Shown piece by piece: positions 38,138-49,900 of a stretch of DNA of 64,000 bases. This stretch comes from Pseudomonas sp. PSB18 (GTDB taxonomy: Bacteria; Pseudomonadota; Gammaproteobacteria; Pseudomonadales; Pseudomonadaceae): assembly GCF_014596565.1 (NCBI RefSeq), contig NZ_NOIN01000004.1, forward strand, positions 1-64,000. Reading direction: 5' to 3'. A program made the position numbers and the translations under genes. Numbering within the stretch: position 1 is the first letter of the stretch; every line of letters starts with the position of its first letter. The notes beneath the pieces were generated by a model that was not told the DNA's origin, searched no databases, and saw only the letters and a list, made by a program, of their open reading frames with translations.

Positions 38138-38509
38138 CTAGCCGCCGGATTTTTTTGCCTTGAAACCGTGCTTGACCAGTTCCGCCAGCAACAGCTCGAC
38201 GTGATCACCCTGGATCTCGATGACGCCGTCCTTCAACGCGCCACCGGTGCCACAGCGTTTCTTCAACGTGGTGGCCAGTTCCTTGAGCGCGTCTTCGGCC
38301 AACGGCACGCCGGTGATCGTGGTCACCGTCTTGCCGCCGCGCCCCTTGCTTTCACGGCGCACACGGGCAACACCGTCGCCGGCAGGGATGACGGTCTGTT
38401 TGCAGATGCAGGCATCCACCGGCTGACGGCAATCAGGGCAATGACGACCGGCGTCGGTAGAAAATACCAGGCCGCCCAGGGCGGCGAAGGATGCGGCTTT
38501 TTTGGCCAC
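38138..38509 (-). CDS. yciH: SUI1/eIF1-like translation initiation factor YciH
   Basis: 123-residue SUI1-fold protein with an N-terminal zinc-ribbon-like pair (HCPDC and CICK) and the SUI1 core GKTVTTITGVPL and GTGGALKDGVIEIQGDHVE. Start: a GTG at 38509 follows AGAGGA; no ATG is available. It may monitor initiation fidelity, inferred from eIF1. Lies upstream of speA on the same strand but separated by a 211-base gap. Confidence 0.87.
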   Translation of the reverse strand: MAKKAASFAALGGLVFSTDAGRHCPDCRQPVDACICKQTVIPAGDGVARVRRESKGRGGKTVTTITGVPLAEDALKELATTLKKRCGTGGALKDGVIEIQGDHVELLLAELVKHGFKAKKSGG

Positions 38510-38675
38510 CGGCAATCCTCTCGGGAGGACAAAGACTGGTCGGGGAGAGTGCCTCGACCGCGAAGCCCCACTCAGGCAGGGGCAGCGCTACTGGACCGCA
38601 GACGTCGGTTCAGCTTGAAAAGTCGCGCAGTGTAACGGCAAAAAGCCGACTTGCTAAGGGCCAATCCGCGCCAAT

Positions 38676-39221
38676 TTACAGCTTCTTTGCGACACCACGC
38701 AGATAACGCTCGAGCGCCGCCAACGAGTCCGGGCAATAAGGCTTGTGCCGGATTTCATCCAGTACCTGTTTGATCGGCATGAAGCGCGCTTCGAGCACCT
38801 CTTCGGGCTGCAGCACCAGTGGCCCGTCCCACACCGCCGAAAACGCCGAACACCACAGGCGACTGCCGGGGTCTTCGAAGTAAAAGTGGTCATGGGCGAT
38901 GAGGGGCACCCCGCTCACGCCCAGTTCCTCTTCCAGTTCCCGGGCCGCCGACTCGGCGTAGGTCTCGTCGGCCAGCACCATCCCGCCCGCCGCCACGTCC
39001 CAGAAGCCCGGGTAGATCGCCTTGCTCAGGGTTCGCCGGTGGACACACAACTCACCCGCCGAGTTGAACAGCATGATGTAGGTGCCACGCCCGATCAGGC
39101 CACGCTCGCGCAGGTCCGAACGCACCAGGCTGCCGAGCAGGTTGTCGTGTTCATCGACCCAAGCGATCAGCTCGGCATCCGAGGCCACACGGTGAGCGGC
39201 CTCCCGGGGACTTTCGCTCAT
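38676..39221 (-). CDS. NUDIX hydrolase (YfcD-like)
   Basis: 181-residue Nudix protein. The Nudix box is GGMVLADETYAESAARELEEELGVSG near residue 78 (Gly-X5-Glu-X7-Arg-Glu-X2-Glu-Glu). Flanking sequence resembles the YfcD/isopentenyl-isomerase-like subgroup (FWDVAAGG). Substrate not known. It starts three bases after the DUF2333 stop, so both are one transcript. Confidence 0.86.
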   Translation of the reverse strand: MSESPREAAHRVASDAELIAWVDEHDNLLGSLVRSDLRERGLIGRGTYIMLFNSAGELCVHRRTLSKAIYPGFWDVAAGGMVLADETYAESAARELEEELGVSGVPLIAHDHFYFEDPGSRLWCSAFSAVWDGPLVLQPEEVLEARFMPIKQVLDEIRHKPYCPDSLAALERYLRGVAKKL

Positions 39222-39224
39222 GAA

Positions 39225-40292
39225 TCAGCCCTGGTTCAGCAATTGCCGCAAGTCGATCACCGCCGCGTTGGCCCGGGAGATGTAGTTGGCCATGACCAGG
39301 GAATGGTTCGCCAATACACCGAAGCCGCTGCCATTGAGGATCATCGGGCTCCAGACCGGTTCCTGGGAGGCCTCCAGCTCACGAATGATCTGCCGCACGC
39401 TGACCGTGGCGTTCTTCTTCGCCAGCACATCGGCGAAGTCCACCTCAATGGCGCGCAACAAGTGGGACAGGGCCCAGGCCTGGCCACGCGCTTCGTAGAA
39501 CACGTTGTCGATCTGCAACCACGGGGTCTCGACCACCTCTTCATCCACCTGCGGTACCTGGCCCGGAGCCGGGACTTCGGTTTTCAGCGAGGTGTTGAGC
39601 TTGACCCGGCCGACACTGGCCGACAGACGCTGGGACAGCGAACCCAGGCGAGTACCGACGTCGCCCAGCCAGTTGTTCAGGTTGTCGGCGCGGGCGTAGA
39701 ACAACGCGCTTTTCTGGGCAGGATCGGACAGGCGCGCCTGATAGCGGCTCAGGGAATTGATGCCTTCCTGGTACTCCGACTCGCTGGAGGGCAGCACCCA
39801 GCTGCGGTTATCGAAGTTGAACCGCGGCTCGGCCTTGGCCAGGTCGGCGTCCTCGGCGGACTGGGATTGGGAGCGGGCGAAGTCCTTGCGCAAGGCACGA
39901 CTCAGGTCGCGGACCTGCACCAGCACGCCGTACTCCCAGCTCGGCATGTTGTCCATCCACAGGCCTGGCGGAAAACGGTCGTTGGAAATGTAGCCGCCCG
40001 GCTTGGTCAGCAAGGTCCCGGCCACGGTCTTGAGGGTCTCGACGGTGGTGTAGCCGACCACCATTTGCCGGCCGTCTCTCTCGGCCGCCGCCTGGGCATT
40101 CTGCTGCACGGGAAACAGGGCGGGCTCCTGGCTCCAGTACCAGCCGATGGCGATGGTCACCAGCAGATACAAGCCGATCAGCGTGGCCAGCGCGCGGCTG
40201 AAAAACAGCCCACCCAGGTAGCTGCGAGTGGCCGATTTCGGCTCGGCGGCACGTTCAGGTGCGCTGCCCGCGCGGTTTTTCCAGTCCAGCAT
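39225..40292 (-). CDS. DUF2333 family protein
   Basis: 355 residues with one N-terminal membrane segment (about 28-50, FFSRALATLIGLYLLVTIAIGW) and a long periplasmic part. The family is common in Pseudomonas beside gcbA but has no assigned role. GGGAC precedes the ATG. Cotranscribed with the NUDIX gene. Confidence 0.8.
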   Translation of the reverse strand: MLDWKNRAGSAPERAAEPKSATRSYLGGLFFSRALATLIGLYLLVTIAIGWYWSQEPALFPVQQNAQAAAERDGRQMVVGYTTVETLKTVAGTLLTKPGGYISNDRFPPGLWMDNMPSWEYGVLVQVRDLSRALRKDFARSQSQSAEDADLAKAEPRFNFDNRSWVLPSSESEYQEGINSLSRYQARLSDPAQKSALFYARADNLNNWLGDVGTRLGSLSQRLSASVGRVKLNTSLKTEVPAPGQVPQVDEEVVETPWLQIDNVFYEARGQAWALSHLLRAIEVDFADVLAKKNATVSVRQIIRELEASQEPVWSPMILNGSGFGVLANHSLVMANYISRANAAVIDLRQLLNQG

Positions 40293-40579
40293 GGTGATGT
40301 CCCTTCAATCACTTGAGTTCACGGTTCGACCACAACCCTACGCCATCGTGCCTGATTTGAAACGCGATAAATCCTGCGCAAATCATGCTGGCCCAGGCAA
40401 GACAGTCGGATGGCAACTATAAAGGAAGCGCGGCCATCGGCCTACGAAACCGACCGGTCACAAACTGAATGTCGCTGCTGGGTAGTTTATTGACGTATGA
40501 CACTCATGCGTATGAAAAGAGATGCTAGCATAGAGCCACCAGTCGACCTCAGCATGTATCTAACTAAGTAGTCAGGATA

Positions 40580-42241
40580 ATGACCGAGCCAGAAGACCCC
40601 AGCCGTGAGCGCCTCAAGCACCACTTTGCCCAGCGGGTAATTCATCAGGCTCGTCAGATCCTGGAGATATGGCAGCGCTTGCAACGCAGTGAATGGTCCA
40701 GCACCGATCTGTCGGAGCTCAGTGAAGCCAATCTGCGCCTGCTGCGCTTCGCCGAGCGCTTCGAACAGCCGGAGCATTCCCAGCTGGCCCAGGGCATCAG
40801 CCAGTCACTGCAAGCCGTGGACGCCAATCGCGGACGGCTGAGCAGCCATCTGATCACCGAAATCAATCGCCTGATGCAGCGCCTGTCCCGTACCGGCCTG
40901 CGCCATGGGGACCAGCTCGAACAGACTTTCCTGCCGCCGTTGCGCAAACCCATCTACGTGTTGCTGCAAGACCATGACCGCGCCGAGCGCCTTGCCAAGC
41001 AGCTGGAGTTCTTCGGCCTCAGCGCCCAGGCGTTGGAGAGTGTCGCGGCATTTCGCGCCTCGATGGTCGAGCGCCTGCCGGCGGCGATTGTCATGGACGT
41101 GGATTTCAGCGGCCCCGGCATCGGCCTGAAACTGGCGGACGAAGCCCAGCAAGGCCTGGAACAGCCCTTGCCACTGCTGTTTTTCAGCCTGCTGGAAACC
41201 GATACCCCGACACGCCTGGCCGCCGTGCGCGCCGGCGGGCAGGAGTTCCTTACCGGCACCCTCGAGGCCTCGAGCCTGCTGGAAAAGATCGAGGTGCTGA
41301 CCTGCGTCGCCCAGTACGAACCCTATAAAGTGCTGATCATCGATGACTCCCGCGCCCAGGCCCTGCACACCGAGCGCCTGCTCAACAGTGCCGGCATCGT
41401 GACCCGCACACTGATCGATCCGATCCAGGCCATGGCCGAGCTGGCCGATTTCCAGCCTGACCTGATCATTCTCGACATGTACATGCCCGCCTGCACCGGT
41501 ACGGAACTGGCGAAGGTAATCCGCCACAATGACCGCTACGTCAGCGTACCGATCATCTACTTGTCCGCCGAAGATGACCTGGACAAGCAGCTCGATGCCA
41601 TGAGCGAGGGCGGCGATGACTTCCTGACCAAACCGATCAAGCCCCGCCACCTGATCACCACCGTGCGCAACCGTGCGGCCCGGGCCCGCAACCTCAAGGC
41701 GCGGATGGTCCGCGACAGCCTCACCGGCCTGTACAACCACACTCATATCCTGCAACTGCTCGAGGACTGCTGCTTCCGCGCCCGCCGCGAAGGCAAGCCC
41801 CTGAGCTTTGCCATGCTGGACATCGACCATTTCAAACGGGTCAACGACAGCCACGGCCACCCCATGGGCGACCGGGTGATCAAGAGCCTGGCGCTGTTTC
41901 TCAAGCAGCGCCTGCGCAAGACCGATTTCATCGGCCGTTACGGCGGCGAAGAGTTCGCCATTGTCATGCCCGACACCGATATCAAAGACGCCTGCGCGGT
42001 ATTGGATGAAATCCGCCAACGCTTTGCCGAAATCCACTACCCGGCCCAGCCCCATGATCTGTGGTGCACGTTCAGTGCCGGCGTGGTGGAGATGAGCGAG
42101 GACGCCGACAGCCTGATGATGGCCAGTGAGGCGGATGAAGCGCTGTATCGTGCCAAGCATGCCGGTCGCAACCGGGTACAGAGCGCGAGGCAAAGTGCCA
42201 CTTTTTCATCGGAATCCACTGACTCGGTCATAAACCTGTAA
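40580..42241 (+). CDS. gcbA: Diguanylate cyclase with two receiver domains, GcbA-like
   Basis: 553 residues: a helical N-terminus (1-120), a first receiver-like domain that is degenerate (about 125-245), a full receiver domain with Asp299 in LIILDMYMP (about 250-370), and a GGDEF domain with GGEEF at 455-459. The inhibitory I-site is intact at RKTD (446-449). It makes c-di-GMP. Length, layout and location before a chemoreceptor and aroQ match PA4843/GcbA, which promotes attachment in P. fluorescens. AGGA is only two bases from the ATG. Confidence 0.85.
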   Translation: MTEPEDPSRERLKHHFAQRVIHQARQILEIWQRLQRSEWSSTDLSELSEANLRLLRFAERFEQPEHSQLAQGISQSLQAVDANRGRLSSHLITEINRLMQRLSRTGLRHGDQLEQTFLPPLRKPIYVLLQDHDRAERLAKQLEFFGLSAQALESVAAFRASMVERLPAAIVMDVDFSGPGIGLKLADEAQQGLEQPLPLLFFSLLETDTPTRLAAVRAGGQEFLTGTLEASSLLEKIEVLTCVAQYEPYKVLIIDDSRAQALHTERLLNSAGIVTRTLIDPIQAMAELADFQPDLIILDMYMPACTGTELAKVIRHNDRYVSVPIIYLSAEDDLDKQLDAMSEGGDDFLTKPIKPRHLITTVRNRAARARNLKARMVRDSLTGLYNHTHILQLLEDCCFRARREGKPLSFAMLDIDHFKRVNDSHGHPMGDRVIKSLALFLKQRLRKTDFIGRYGGEEFAIVMPDTDIKDACAVLDEIRQRFAEIHYPAQPHDLWCTFSAGVVEMSEDADSLMMASEADEALYRAKHAGRNRVQSARQSATFSSESTDSVINL

Positions 42242-42293
42242 CTCCAGCGCAATAAATTCAGGCACTTACGATTCTGCCCCCGGTAGACCTTTG

Positions 42294-44240
42294 ATGCGCC
42301 TGAAACTGTTGACCAACCTCAATACCCTGCTGTTATTGGCCGTGTGCCTGGGCCTGGGCGCCACGCTCTGGTGGTCCCAGGCCGCCCTGGAACGTCCTTA
42401 CCTGTTGATGGAGCGCTATCTGGGGCTGTCACGGCAATTCCAGGGCGAGGTGGCGCGCAACATCGAGGACTACCTGGCCAGTGGCGACGCCTTGCGCCTC
42501 AGCGCCGCCAGCCAAGCCCTCGACACCCTGCAAAAGGAACTGGATCAATTTCCTCCGGAACTGGCCCGCACGCTCAGGCCGAGCCTGTCGAGCCTGGATG
42601 ACTTCGGCAAGACCGATCTGCTGGCCGCCGGCAAGCTGGCCGGCGATCCCCAGGCCTTGCTGTTGCAAGCCGAACGTGAACTGGGCGCCAACCTGGACCA
42701 GCTCGCCCGGTACGCCAACGGCGCCCCGAGTTACCTGCCTTTGTTGTTCAGTGCATCACAACATCTGGGCCGGCTGTCTCTTGCGCGGGACAAACTGGTC
42801 AGCAGCGGGCGCAGCGAATTGGCCGCCGATGTCGAGCGGGAAGTGGCAAGCATTCGTGCGCAGGCCGGGCAACTGGACAGCCTGCCGCTGCTGGGCGTAA
42901 CAACCAGCAGCGATTCCGCTGGCGATGATTTCGCCGCGCTGATGGGCCTGGAAAATCAGGAAAAAGCCGTCACCGAAGACGCCGGTATCGCCCTCAAGCG
43001 CGAACTCAACAGTCTGCTCGGACGCTACCCCGCGGAGCTGGCGCGCACCCGCGAGCTGATCCAGAAACGCACCGAACTGAGCAACGCCACCCATGTGAAA
43101 ACCGCCGATGTGCAACAGGCGATCGATGCCCTGGAGCCTGTGGTGCGTGCCCAACACGGACAGATCCAGGGCGAGGTCCGTCTGATCCAGGGTGTGATGA
43201 TCGGCTTGATCCTGTTGATCGCACTGCTTATCGACACCTGGCAACGACGCCTGGCCCGGACCCTGACACACCTGGCGCCGGCCCTGTCGACCTGGGCCGA
43301 AGGCGACTTCAGCCGTGATATCCATGTAGGCGCCAGCAACCGCGAACTGCAAGACATCGAAGCGTCACTCAATCGACTGCGGGCCTATCTGGCGGACCTG
43401 GTGGGAACCATTCACCTGAACGCCGAACAGGTCGCCGGCAGCAGCCGGGCCCTGGCCGAACTCAGCGCGGAGATGCACAGTGGCGCGGAGTATCAGGCCG
43501 ACGACACGGCGCTGATCCGCGACTCCCTGGGCGAGCTTGAAGCGACCATTCAGCAGGTGGCCGGCGACGCCAGCCAGGCCGCCGACGCCAGCCGCAGCGC
43601 CGGGCATGCCGTGGAACAAGGGCAGAAAGTCATCGGCCTGAGTCTTACCGGGCTGCACGCGCTGGTGGGCGAAGTACAAGGCAACGCGCAGATGATCGAA
43701 CAACTGGCCGAAGAGTCGGCCACCATCGGCGGCGTGCTGACGGTGATTCGCTCGATTGCCGACCAGACCAACCTGCTGGCTCTCAATGCGGCCATCGAAG
43801 CCGCCCGCGCCGGGGAGATGGGCCGAGGTTTTGCGGTGGTGGCCGAGGAAGTCCGCTCCCTGGCCCAACGCACGGCGGGGGCCACGGCCGAAATCCAGGC
43901 CTTGATCGCTCGTCTGCAACTGGCCGCGCGTCAATCAGTCGATGGCATGCGCGCCCAAGTCGAACACGCAGAAGCCACTGCCAACCAGGCCCAAGCGGCC
44001 GACGGCGCGCTGGATAAAATCGTCGATGCCATCCAGACCATCGCCGACACCGCCATGCGCATCGCCGAAGTCACCGCCCAACAGAGCGGCGCCGTCAGCG
44101 AAATCCGCGATCACAGCGAGCGGATTCACCAATTGGGCGGGGAAAACCTGCTGCGTATCGGCCAGGGACGGGAACAGGGCGAAAACCTGCTGGTTCTGGG
44201 TGGGCGCCTGCATACGGCGGTACAGGCGTTTCGTGTTTGA
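42294..44240 (+). CDS. Methyl-accepting chemotaxis protein (PA4844/CtpL-like)
   Basis: 648-residue chemoreceptor. Membrane helices at about 10-28 and 300-318 enclose a roughly 270-residue helical periplasmic sensor, then HAMP and a signalling coil whose tip reads [21 protein letters not shown]. The wide sensor and the place after gcbA match CtpL, known for inorganic phosphate taxis in P. aeruginosa; ligand here is inferred. No CheR-tether pentapeptide is seen at the C-terminus. Confidence 0.83.
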   Translation: MRLKLLTNLNTLLLLAVCLGLGATLWWSQAALERPYLLMERYLGLSRQFQGEVARNIEDYLASGDALRLSAASQALDTLQKELDQFPPELARTLRPSLSSLDDFGKTDLLAAGKLAGDPQALLLQAERELGANLDQLARYANGAPSYLPLLFSASQHLGRLSLARDKLVSSGRSELAADVEREVASIRAQAGQLDSLPLLGVTTSSDSAGDDFAALMGLENQEKAVTEDAGIALKRELNSLLGRYPAELARTRELIQKRTELSNATHVKTADVQQAIDALEPVVRAQHGQIQGEVRLIQGVMIGLILLIALLIDTWQRRLARTLTHLAPALSTWAEGDFSRDIHVGASNRELQDIEASLNRLRAYLADLVGTIHLNAEQVAGSSRALAELSAEMHSGAEYQADDTALIRDSLGELEATIQQVAGDASQAADASRSAGHAVEQGQKVIGLSLTGLHALVGEVQGNAQMIEQLAEESATIGGVLTVIRSIADQTNLLALNAAIEAARAGEMGRGFAVVAEEVRSLAQRTAGATAEIQALIARLQLAARQSVDGMRAQVEHAEATANQAQAADGALDKIVDAIQTIADTAMRIAEVTAQQSGAVSEIRDHSERIHQLGGENLLRIGQGREQGENLLVLGGRLHTAVQAFRV

Positions 44241-44259
44241 CTGCCACCGACAATCCCCG

Positions 44260-44360
44260 TGTGGGAGCGAGCCTGCTCGCGATGGCGGTGGGTCAGCTTG
44301 CATCAGTGTCGAATGTGCCGACGTCTTCGCGAGCGGGCTCGTCCGGGGCGCTCCCACAGG
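44260..44360. repeat. Degenerate REP pair
   Basis: Left arm gtgtgggagcgag near 44260, right arm near 44340-44360 is disrupted by ggctcgtccggggcg. Lies in the 290-base gap between the chemoreceptor and aroQ; nothing else is in the gap. Confidence 0.75.
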
Positions 44361-44530
44361 TTCAGGATGGTCTGCGCCGACATAGGTGACCGGATCTCTA
44401 GGCATGGTCACAAATTTTTCGCAAACATCGCTCATCGTGCTGGCTATTGCCGAGAACTGGACAGTCATTAAGGCTTTGCGGCATAGTCGCCGGGTTCTGA
44501 TACCTGCTCACAGATAACAAGGAACAGCCG

Positions 44531-44983
44531 ATGGCGACCCTTTTGGTCCTGCACGGACCCAACCTGAACCTGCTGGGCACCCGTGAACCGGGCGTCTATG
44601 GGGCCGTGACACTGGCCCAGATCAACCAGGACCTGGAGCAGCGAGCCCGCGCCACCGGCCATCATTTGCTCTACCTGCAAAGCAATGCCGAATATGAATT
44701 GATCGACCGCATCCATGCCGCCCGTGGTGAAGGCGTGGACTTCATTTTGATCAATCCAGCAGCTTTTACACATACAAGTGTCGCATTACGTGACGCGCTG
44801 CTGGCGGTGAGCATCCCATTCATCGAAGTGCATTTGTCCAACGTGCACAAACGCGAACCTTTCCGCCATCACTCCTACTTCTCCGATGTAGCGGTGGGAG
44901 TGATCTGCGGCCTTGGCGCCAGCGGTTACCGACTGGCCCTGGAGGCCGCCCTAGAGCAGCTTGAAAAACAGGCAACAGCTTGA
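44531..44983 (+). CDS. aroQ: Type II 3-dehydroquinate dehydratase
   Basis: 150-residue AroQ of the shikimate pathway: 3-dehydroquinate to 3-dehydroshikimate. The active-site motifs are [14 protein letters not shown] (residues 7-20), the Tyr in VYGAVT, the Asn/His of [10 protein letters not shown] near 76-85, and [15 protein letters not shown] near 103. In P. aeruginosa dipZ precedes aroQ; it is absent here. Confidence 0.95.
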   Translation: MATLLVLHGPNLNLLGTREPGVYGAVTLAQINQDLEQRARATGHHLLYLQSNAEYELIDRIHAARGEGVDFILINPAAFTHTSVALRDALLAVSIPFIEVHLSNVHKREPFRHHSYFSDVAVGVICGLGASGYRLALEAALEQLEKQATA

Positions 44984-45031
44984 ACAACAAGCGTTAAACG
45001 CCCCTGACCGACCCTTGGGAGTTGATGATTC

Positions 45032-45496
45032 ATGGATATCCGTAAAGTTAAGAAACTGATCGAATTGCTGGAAGAGTCCGGCATCGACGAGCTCGAGATC
45101 AAGGAAGGCGAAGAGTCCGTACGCATCAGCCGCCACAGCAAGACGCCAGCCCAGCAGTTCTACGCCCCGGCACCGATGCAGGCTCCGGCCGCCGCACCAG
45201 CGCCAGCCGCACCTGCCGCCGCCGCTGCTGCTCCAGCCGCTGCCGCCGCGCCAGCACTCAACGGCACTGTGGCCCGTTCGCCAATGGTAGGTACCTTCTA
45301 TCGCAAGTCTTCGCCAACCTCGCCGTCCTTCGTTGAAGTGGGCCAGACCGTGAAGAAAGGCGACACCCTGTGCATCGTCGAAGCCATGAAGATGATGAAC
45401 CACATCGAAGCTGAAACCAGCGGTGTGATCGAGTCCATCCTCGTTGAAGACGGCCAGCCGGTTGAGTACGACCAACCGCTGTTCACCATCGTTTGA
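45032..45496 (+). CDS. accB: Biotin carboxyl carrier protein of acetyl-CoA carboxylase
   Basis: 154-residue AccB. An Ala/Pro-rich linker (about 45-85) precedes the biotinyl domain; the biotin is attached to Lys120 in EAMKMMN. Works with AccC and AccAD to make malonyl-CoA. AccC follows 17 bases later. Confidence 0.95.
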   Translation: MDIRKVKKLIELLEESGIDELEIKEGEESVRISRHSKTPAQQFYAPAPMQAPAAAPAPAAPAAAAAAPAAAAAPALNGTVARSPMVGTFYRKSSPTSPSFVEVGQTVKKGDTLCIVEAMKMMNHIEAETSGVIESILVEDGQPVEYDQPLFTIV

Positions 45497-45513
45497 ACCG
45501 CGGAGAGCCTTTG

Positions 45514-46869
45514 ATGACTGCGAAGCTGGAAAAAGTCCTGATCGCGAACCGCGGTGAGATCGCTCTGCGGATCCTGCGTGCCTGCAAAGAGATGGGCATC
45601 AAGACCGTCGCCGTTTACTCCAAGGCCGACAAAGAGCTGATGCACCTGGGCCTGGCGGACGAATCCGTCTGCATCGGCCCGGCTTCTGCCGCGCACTCCT
45701 ACCTGCACATCCCGGCGATCATTGCCGCTGCCGAAGTGACCGGCGCCACCGCCATTCACCCAGGCTACGGGTTCCTGGCGGAAAACGCCGACTTCGCCGA
45801 ACAGGTCGAGAATTCCGGTTTTGCCTTCATCGGCCCGAAAGCCGAGACCATCCGCCTGATGGGCGACAAGGTGTCGGCCAAGCACGCCATGATCGCAGCC
45901 GGCGTACCGACCGTTCCGGGCTCCGACGGCCCGCTGCCTGAAGACGAAGAAACCGCTCTGCGCATCGGTCGCGAAGTCGGTTACCCGGTGATCATCAAGG
46001 CCGCCGGCGGCGGCGGTGGTCGCGGCATGCGTGTGGTACACAAGGAAGAAGACCTGATTTCCTCGGCGAAACTGACCCGCTCCGAAGCAGGCGCGGCGTT
46101 CGGCAACCCGATGGTCTATCTGGAAAAATTCCTGACCAACCCACGCCACGTCGAAGTTCAGGTGCTGTCCGACGGTCAAGGCCAGGCCATCCATCTGGGC
46201 GACCGCGATTGCTCGCTGCAACGTCGTCACCAGAAGGTCCTCGAAGAAGCGCCGGCACCGGGCATCGACGAGAAGGCCCGCCAGGAAGTCCTGGCTCGTT
46301 GCGTCAAGGCCTGCATCGACATCGGCTACCGCGGTGCCGGTACCTTCGAGTTCCTGTACGAGAACGGTCGCTTCTACTTCATCGAAATGAACACCCGTGT
46401 TCAGGTGGAGCACCCGGTTTCGGAAATGGTCACCGGTATCGACATCGTCAAGGAGATGCTCAGCATCGCCGCCGGCAACAAGCTGTCGTTCACCCAGGAT
46501 GACGTGGTCATCCGCGGTCACGCGCTGGAATGCCGGATCAACGCCGAAGACCCGAAAACCTTCATGCCAAGCCCAGGCACGGTCAAGCACTTCCATGCAC
46601 CGGGCGGCAATGGCGTTCGCGTCGACTCGCACCTGTACAGCGGTTATGCCGTTCCGCCGAACTACGATTCGTTGATCGGCAAGCTGATCACCTACGGGGC
46701 GACCCGCGACGAAGCCATGGCGCGCATGCGCAATGCGCTGGAAGAAATCGTGGTTGACGGGATCAAGACCAACATCCCGCTGCACCGCGATCTGGTACGT
46801 GACAAAGGCTTCTGCGAAGGCGGCGTCAACATCCATTACCTGGAGCACAAGCTGGCCCACGAGGCTTGA
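45514..46869 (+). CDS. accC: Biotin carboxylase
   Basis: 451-residue ATP-grasp enzyme that carboxylates the biotin of AccB. Motifs are [14 protein letters not shown] at the start, [12 protein letters not shown] near residue 160 (glycine-rich loop), and [13 protein letters not shown] near 288 with the catalytic Arg/Glu. The start at 45514 follows GGAGAG; the track start 45493 overlaps accB and is rejected. Terminator follows at 46885. Confidence 0.95.
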   Translation: MTAKLEKVLIANRGEIALRILRACKEMGIKTVAVYSKADKELMHLGLADESVCIGPASAAHSYLHIPAIIAAAEVTGATAIHPGYGFLAENADFAEQVENSGFAFIGPKAETIRLMGDKVSAKHAMIAAGVPTVPGSDGPLPEDEETALRIGREVGYPVIIKAAGGGGGRGMRVVHKEEDLISSAKLTRSEAGAAFGNPMVYLEKFLTNPRHVEVQVLSDGQGQAIHLGDRDCSLQRRHQKVLEEAPAPGIDEKARQEVLARCVKACIDIGYRGAGTFEFLYENGRFYFIEMNTRVQVEHPVSEMVTGIDIVKEMLSIAAGNKLSFTQDDVVIRGHALECRINAEDPKTFMPSPGTVKHFHAPGGNGVRVDSHLYSGYAVPPNYDSLIGKLITYGATRDEAMARMRNALEEIVVDGIKTNIPLHRDLVRDKGFCEGGVNIHYLEHKLAHEA

Positions 46870-46884
46870 TGTCCCAAGTGATGT

Positions 46885-46923
46885 AAAAAAAGACCCCGGT
46901 CCGTTGGCCGGGGTCTTTTTTTT
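46885..46923. terminator. Bidirectional terminator between accC and the toxin gene
   Basis: A nine-base stem (46891-46899 with 46908-46916), AGACCCCGG type, is flanked by an A-run (46885-46890) and a T-run (46917-46923). It serves the accC transcript and, read from the other side, the convergent toxin-like gene. Confidence 0.88.
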
Positions 46924-46936
46924 GCCTGCCGAGCGA

Positions 46937-49900
46937 TCAGCTCAGCAGCACCGTCGAGAAAGCTTGCGCTTCGATCTGCGCCGAAGTCACCGGCCTCCCC
47001 TGCCCAGTGCTGATGGCACCACTGGGATTGGCGACCAGGGGCTCGTTGCGCACGCGCCTCATGAACCCCCGTGCCCGCACCGACACCGGATCGGCACTCT
47101 TTTTCGCTCGCGCCAGCACCGGTATGTAGTAGCGTTCGACCTGGCCGCGCGATGTCTTGAACACCGACGTCACGCCACTGCGCAGGTCCAGCGCGACACC
47201 GTAGGTACTGCCGAAACAGGAAGAGTACGACCAGTAATCCCACGTGGGTTGCAGGCCCTGGCGCCGCATCGCCGACCTGACCCGCCCGCCGATGTCAGTG
47301 CCAGTCAGCCAATCCCCACCCACCAGGGTGGCACGAATATCCTGCGCCACTCCGCCCAGACGCTGCGTTATGTCTCGCAGACAGCGCTCGATCAGCGCGC
47401 GGATATTGTGATCAAAGTGAATGACAGCCCCCATTCCAGTGGTCGGGTTGTGCAGCGAAGCGATCACGCAGGTCTGCGCGTTCAGGGAGAACAGATAATT
47501 GTCCGCGACCGCCTCGCTGAACCTCGCCACTACCGCCTCGCCCTGCAACGCCCCCCTTGAGACATCCGGAAAGACATGACCAGGAAACGCCGCCCGCAAG
47601 TCATCCACTCGCCCAAGGTAGGACACCTCGCCGTTTCCACCCAGCAAGCCCGGCTTATCGTAGATCCACTTGCCATTCGACATCCTGCGCAGGGGCTCCT
47701 GATAAAGCGCCCCGGGACTCCTGGCATCCACCAGGCGCAGACCATTAAAAGAGGGATGCGTCTTCACCTGGTAGTACCTGCCTTTATGCTTGATAAAGTG
47801 GATGTCCCGTGGTTGTGAAGCACTGGACGGGCTACGCCAGGTGCCCTTGAAAATGCCCTCTTCAGTCACCTCCACCAGGTTTTCAGGCACTCTCTTGACG
47901 GCCTGATGCGCCTTGAAGCGTATGGGTCGTAGCGTCAGATCACTCTCTTTGGTGGCGACGAGGGCTGCATACCTCAAGCGCTGGACGGACAACGATACAG
48001 GCTTCACGACGTGCCACAGATGCCTGACAGCGCCCATAATCTGCGGCCCAAACAGGGCGAACAACGCTCCCCAGGCCGCGAACATCCAATGCCACAGCGC
48101 GCTTTCCGTGTCGCCCTGGACATGCGCCTCGATGGCCTGCCCGGAACTGACGGTAATGAGGGCGATATCCAGCAGCAGGACAAAAGGGGGATACACCATG
48201 CATACCGGCGCTGACGCAAAGAGCAGACCCTTGATGACCTGGCCCTCGATCACTTCGGTACGGCTGGTGGTGACATCCTCCACATCAGTGACGCTGCGCT
48301 CGATATAGGCATCGAACTCGGCCCGGATGTCGATCACCCGATTGAGTTCGCGCAACGCATCGACGCGAGCGCTCGCCGTCGCCAGGGCCACCAGCGAGCG
48401 CCTTACCTTTTCCCTGGCGGTGAGCGCCACCCGCCCCACGACATAATCATGCAGTCGCGCTGCAACCCCTCCGGAAAAATCCCGGTACCGGCGAAAGGTG
48501 ACGCCGTCCGGCGCGTCTGGCGTGTACAGCCAGGATGAACGTTTCGGATCGAAGTAGGTGAAAACGTAAACGCCCAATACGACATGCCCATCGACGGTAA
48601 ACCTGACCACGCCCTCGCGCCTCACCACAGTTCCCGGATATTCAGGGCCGAACACCGGCACCGACTCCCCGAGCAGGGTGACTTGCCGGGTGAGCCACCA
48701 GAACTCCGAATCGTTCAACAGGCCCTTGCCCTTCGCGACGCGCAGGTCACGGTCCATTCGGATCAGCAGCATGTGGCGGTAGGTATTGCGACGCTTGATG
48801 TAGGCAGGCGAATCGACGTCGAGGAACTTGGCGCGGGTTTCCTTCCCATAGCGCTCGCCCACATAAGCCCGCCGGATATAGAGTGCCAGCTCGGCACTGC
48901 GGACCTGCCTCAGGTCCTGCCCGACAGAGGAACGCACACCTTTGCGGGGGTCATCGATACCCGAGTTGTCGTCATACCCATGGATCACCAGATCCAGCAG
49001 GCTCGCGGTCTTCGTGTCACGACCCGCGAGCCCCGGGCTGTAGTCGATGAGGATCGTCGCGGGATCGACCGGTTCAAGTACCCCCCTCCTGCGCAGATAA
49101 GGCGTGATCGCCTTGGCGACCGTGCGCTTGGCGAAGTCCACGAAGACTTCGAAGTCCGCAAGCTGCTCGTTGAATGCCCGCTGATGCACCAGGAGCTCCT
49201 GGCTCAAACTGCTGATGTTTCGACGGGAATCAAGCGGCAGCGCGGAGTACCAGCGAGGCGACTCGTCCAACTGCACCTGCGCCAGGTTATGGGCCAGCCC
49301 CATGGCCACGATGTTTTCCAGACATGCCCTGAACCCGGTCCCCCCGGCCCTGAGATCCTTGCCCGAGTCCCAGGAAACCGGCTTGTCCACCACGTGGGCA
49401 AAGTATTCTCGGGCCGTCTCGCGATCATCCGGGGACAGCTGCTGCGCCAGGTATTCGCGCCCAGCCTCGTTTCGGGTCCATGTGCCTATTTCCACACTCA
49501 CCGCCCACAGCGACGGCAACTCGATCCATTCCTGGCCATCTGGCTTGGCGGGCGCATACAGCAACAGATCGCCCTGCATGTCCTCGCGGAAAAACAGCAG
49601 CAGATCGGCACAGCGCAAGCCGTTTGGCAGCACCAGGCCGGTGACATGCAGCAGGCGGGCGCGCCGTACCGAAGGTTCGCCCTCTCCCCACAGGGCTTTG
49701 ACCGCATCATGATTGGCCGCCTTCAAATGCCCCGCGCAACGCGCAATGAATGCGCTTTGCTGCAGTCGGGCCGCGAGCCAGTCGAACATGGCGCGTTTAA
49801 GATCCGTCCGATCATATCGATCGGCCAGCGCCTGCAAGTACCCCGCAGGCGCATCCACGTCCGCCAATAACCGGCTGATGAACGCCGATGAAAGGGGCTG

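Noticed and set aside
45298..46860. 520-residue open frame antisense to accC
   Set aside because: Shadow of accB/accC.
47161..47520. CheD domain as a genuine chemotaxis CheD
   Set aside because: It is fused to a toxin-like protein, and no cheA, cheB, cheC or cheR genes are near.
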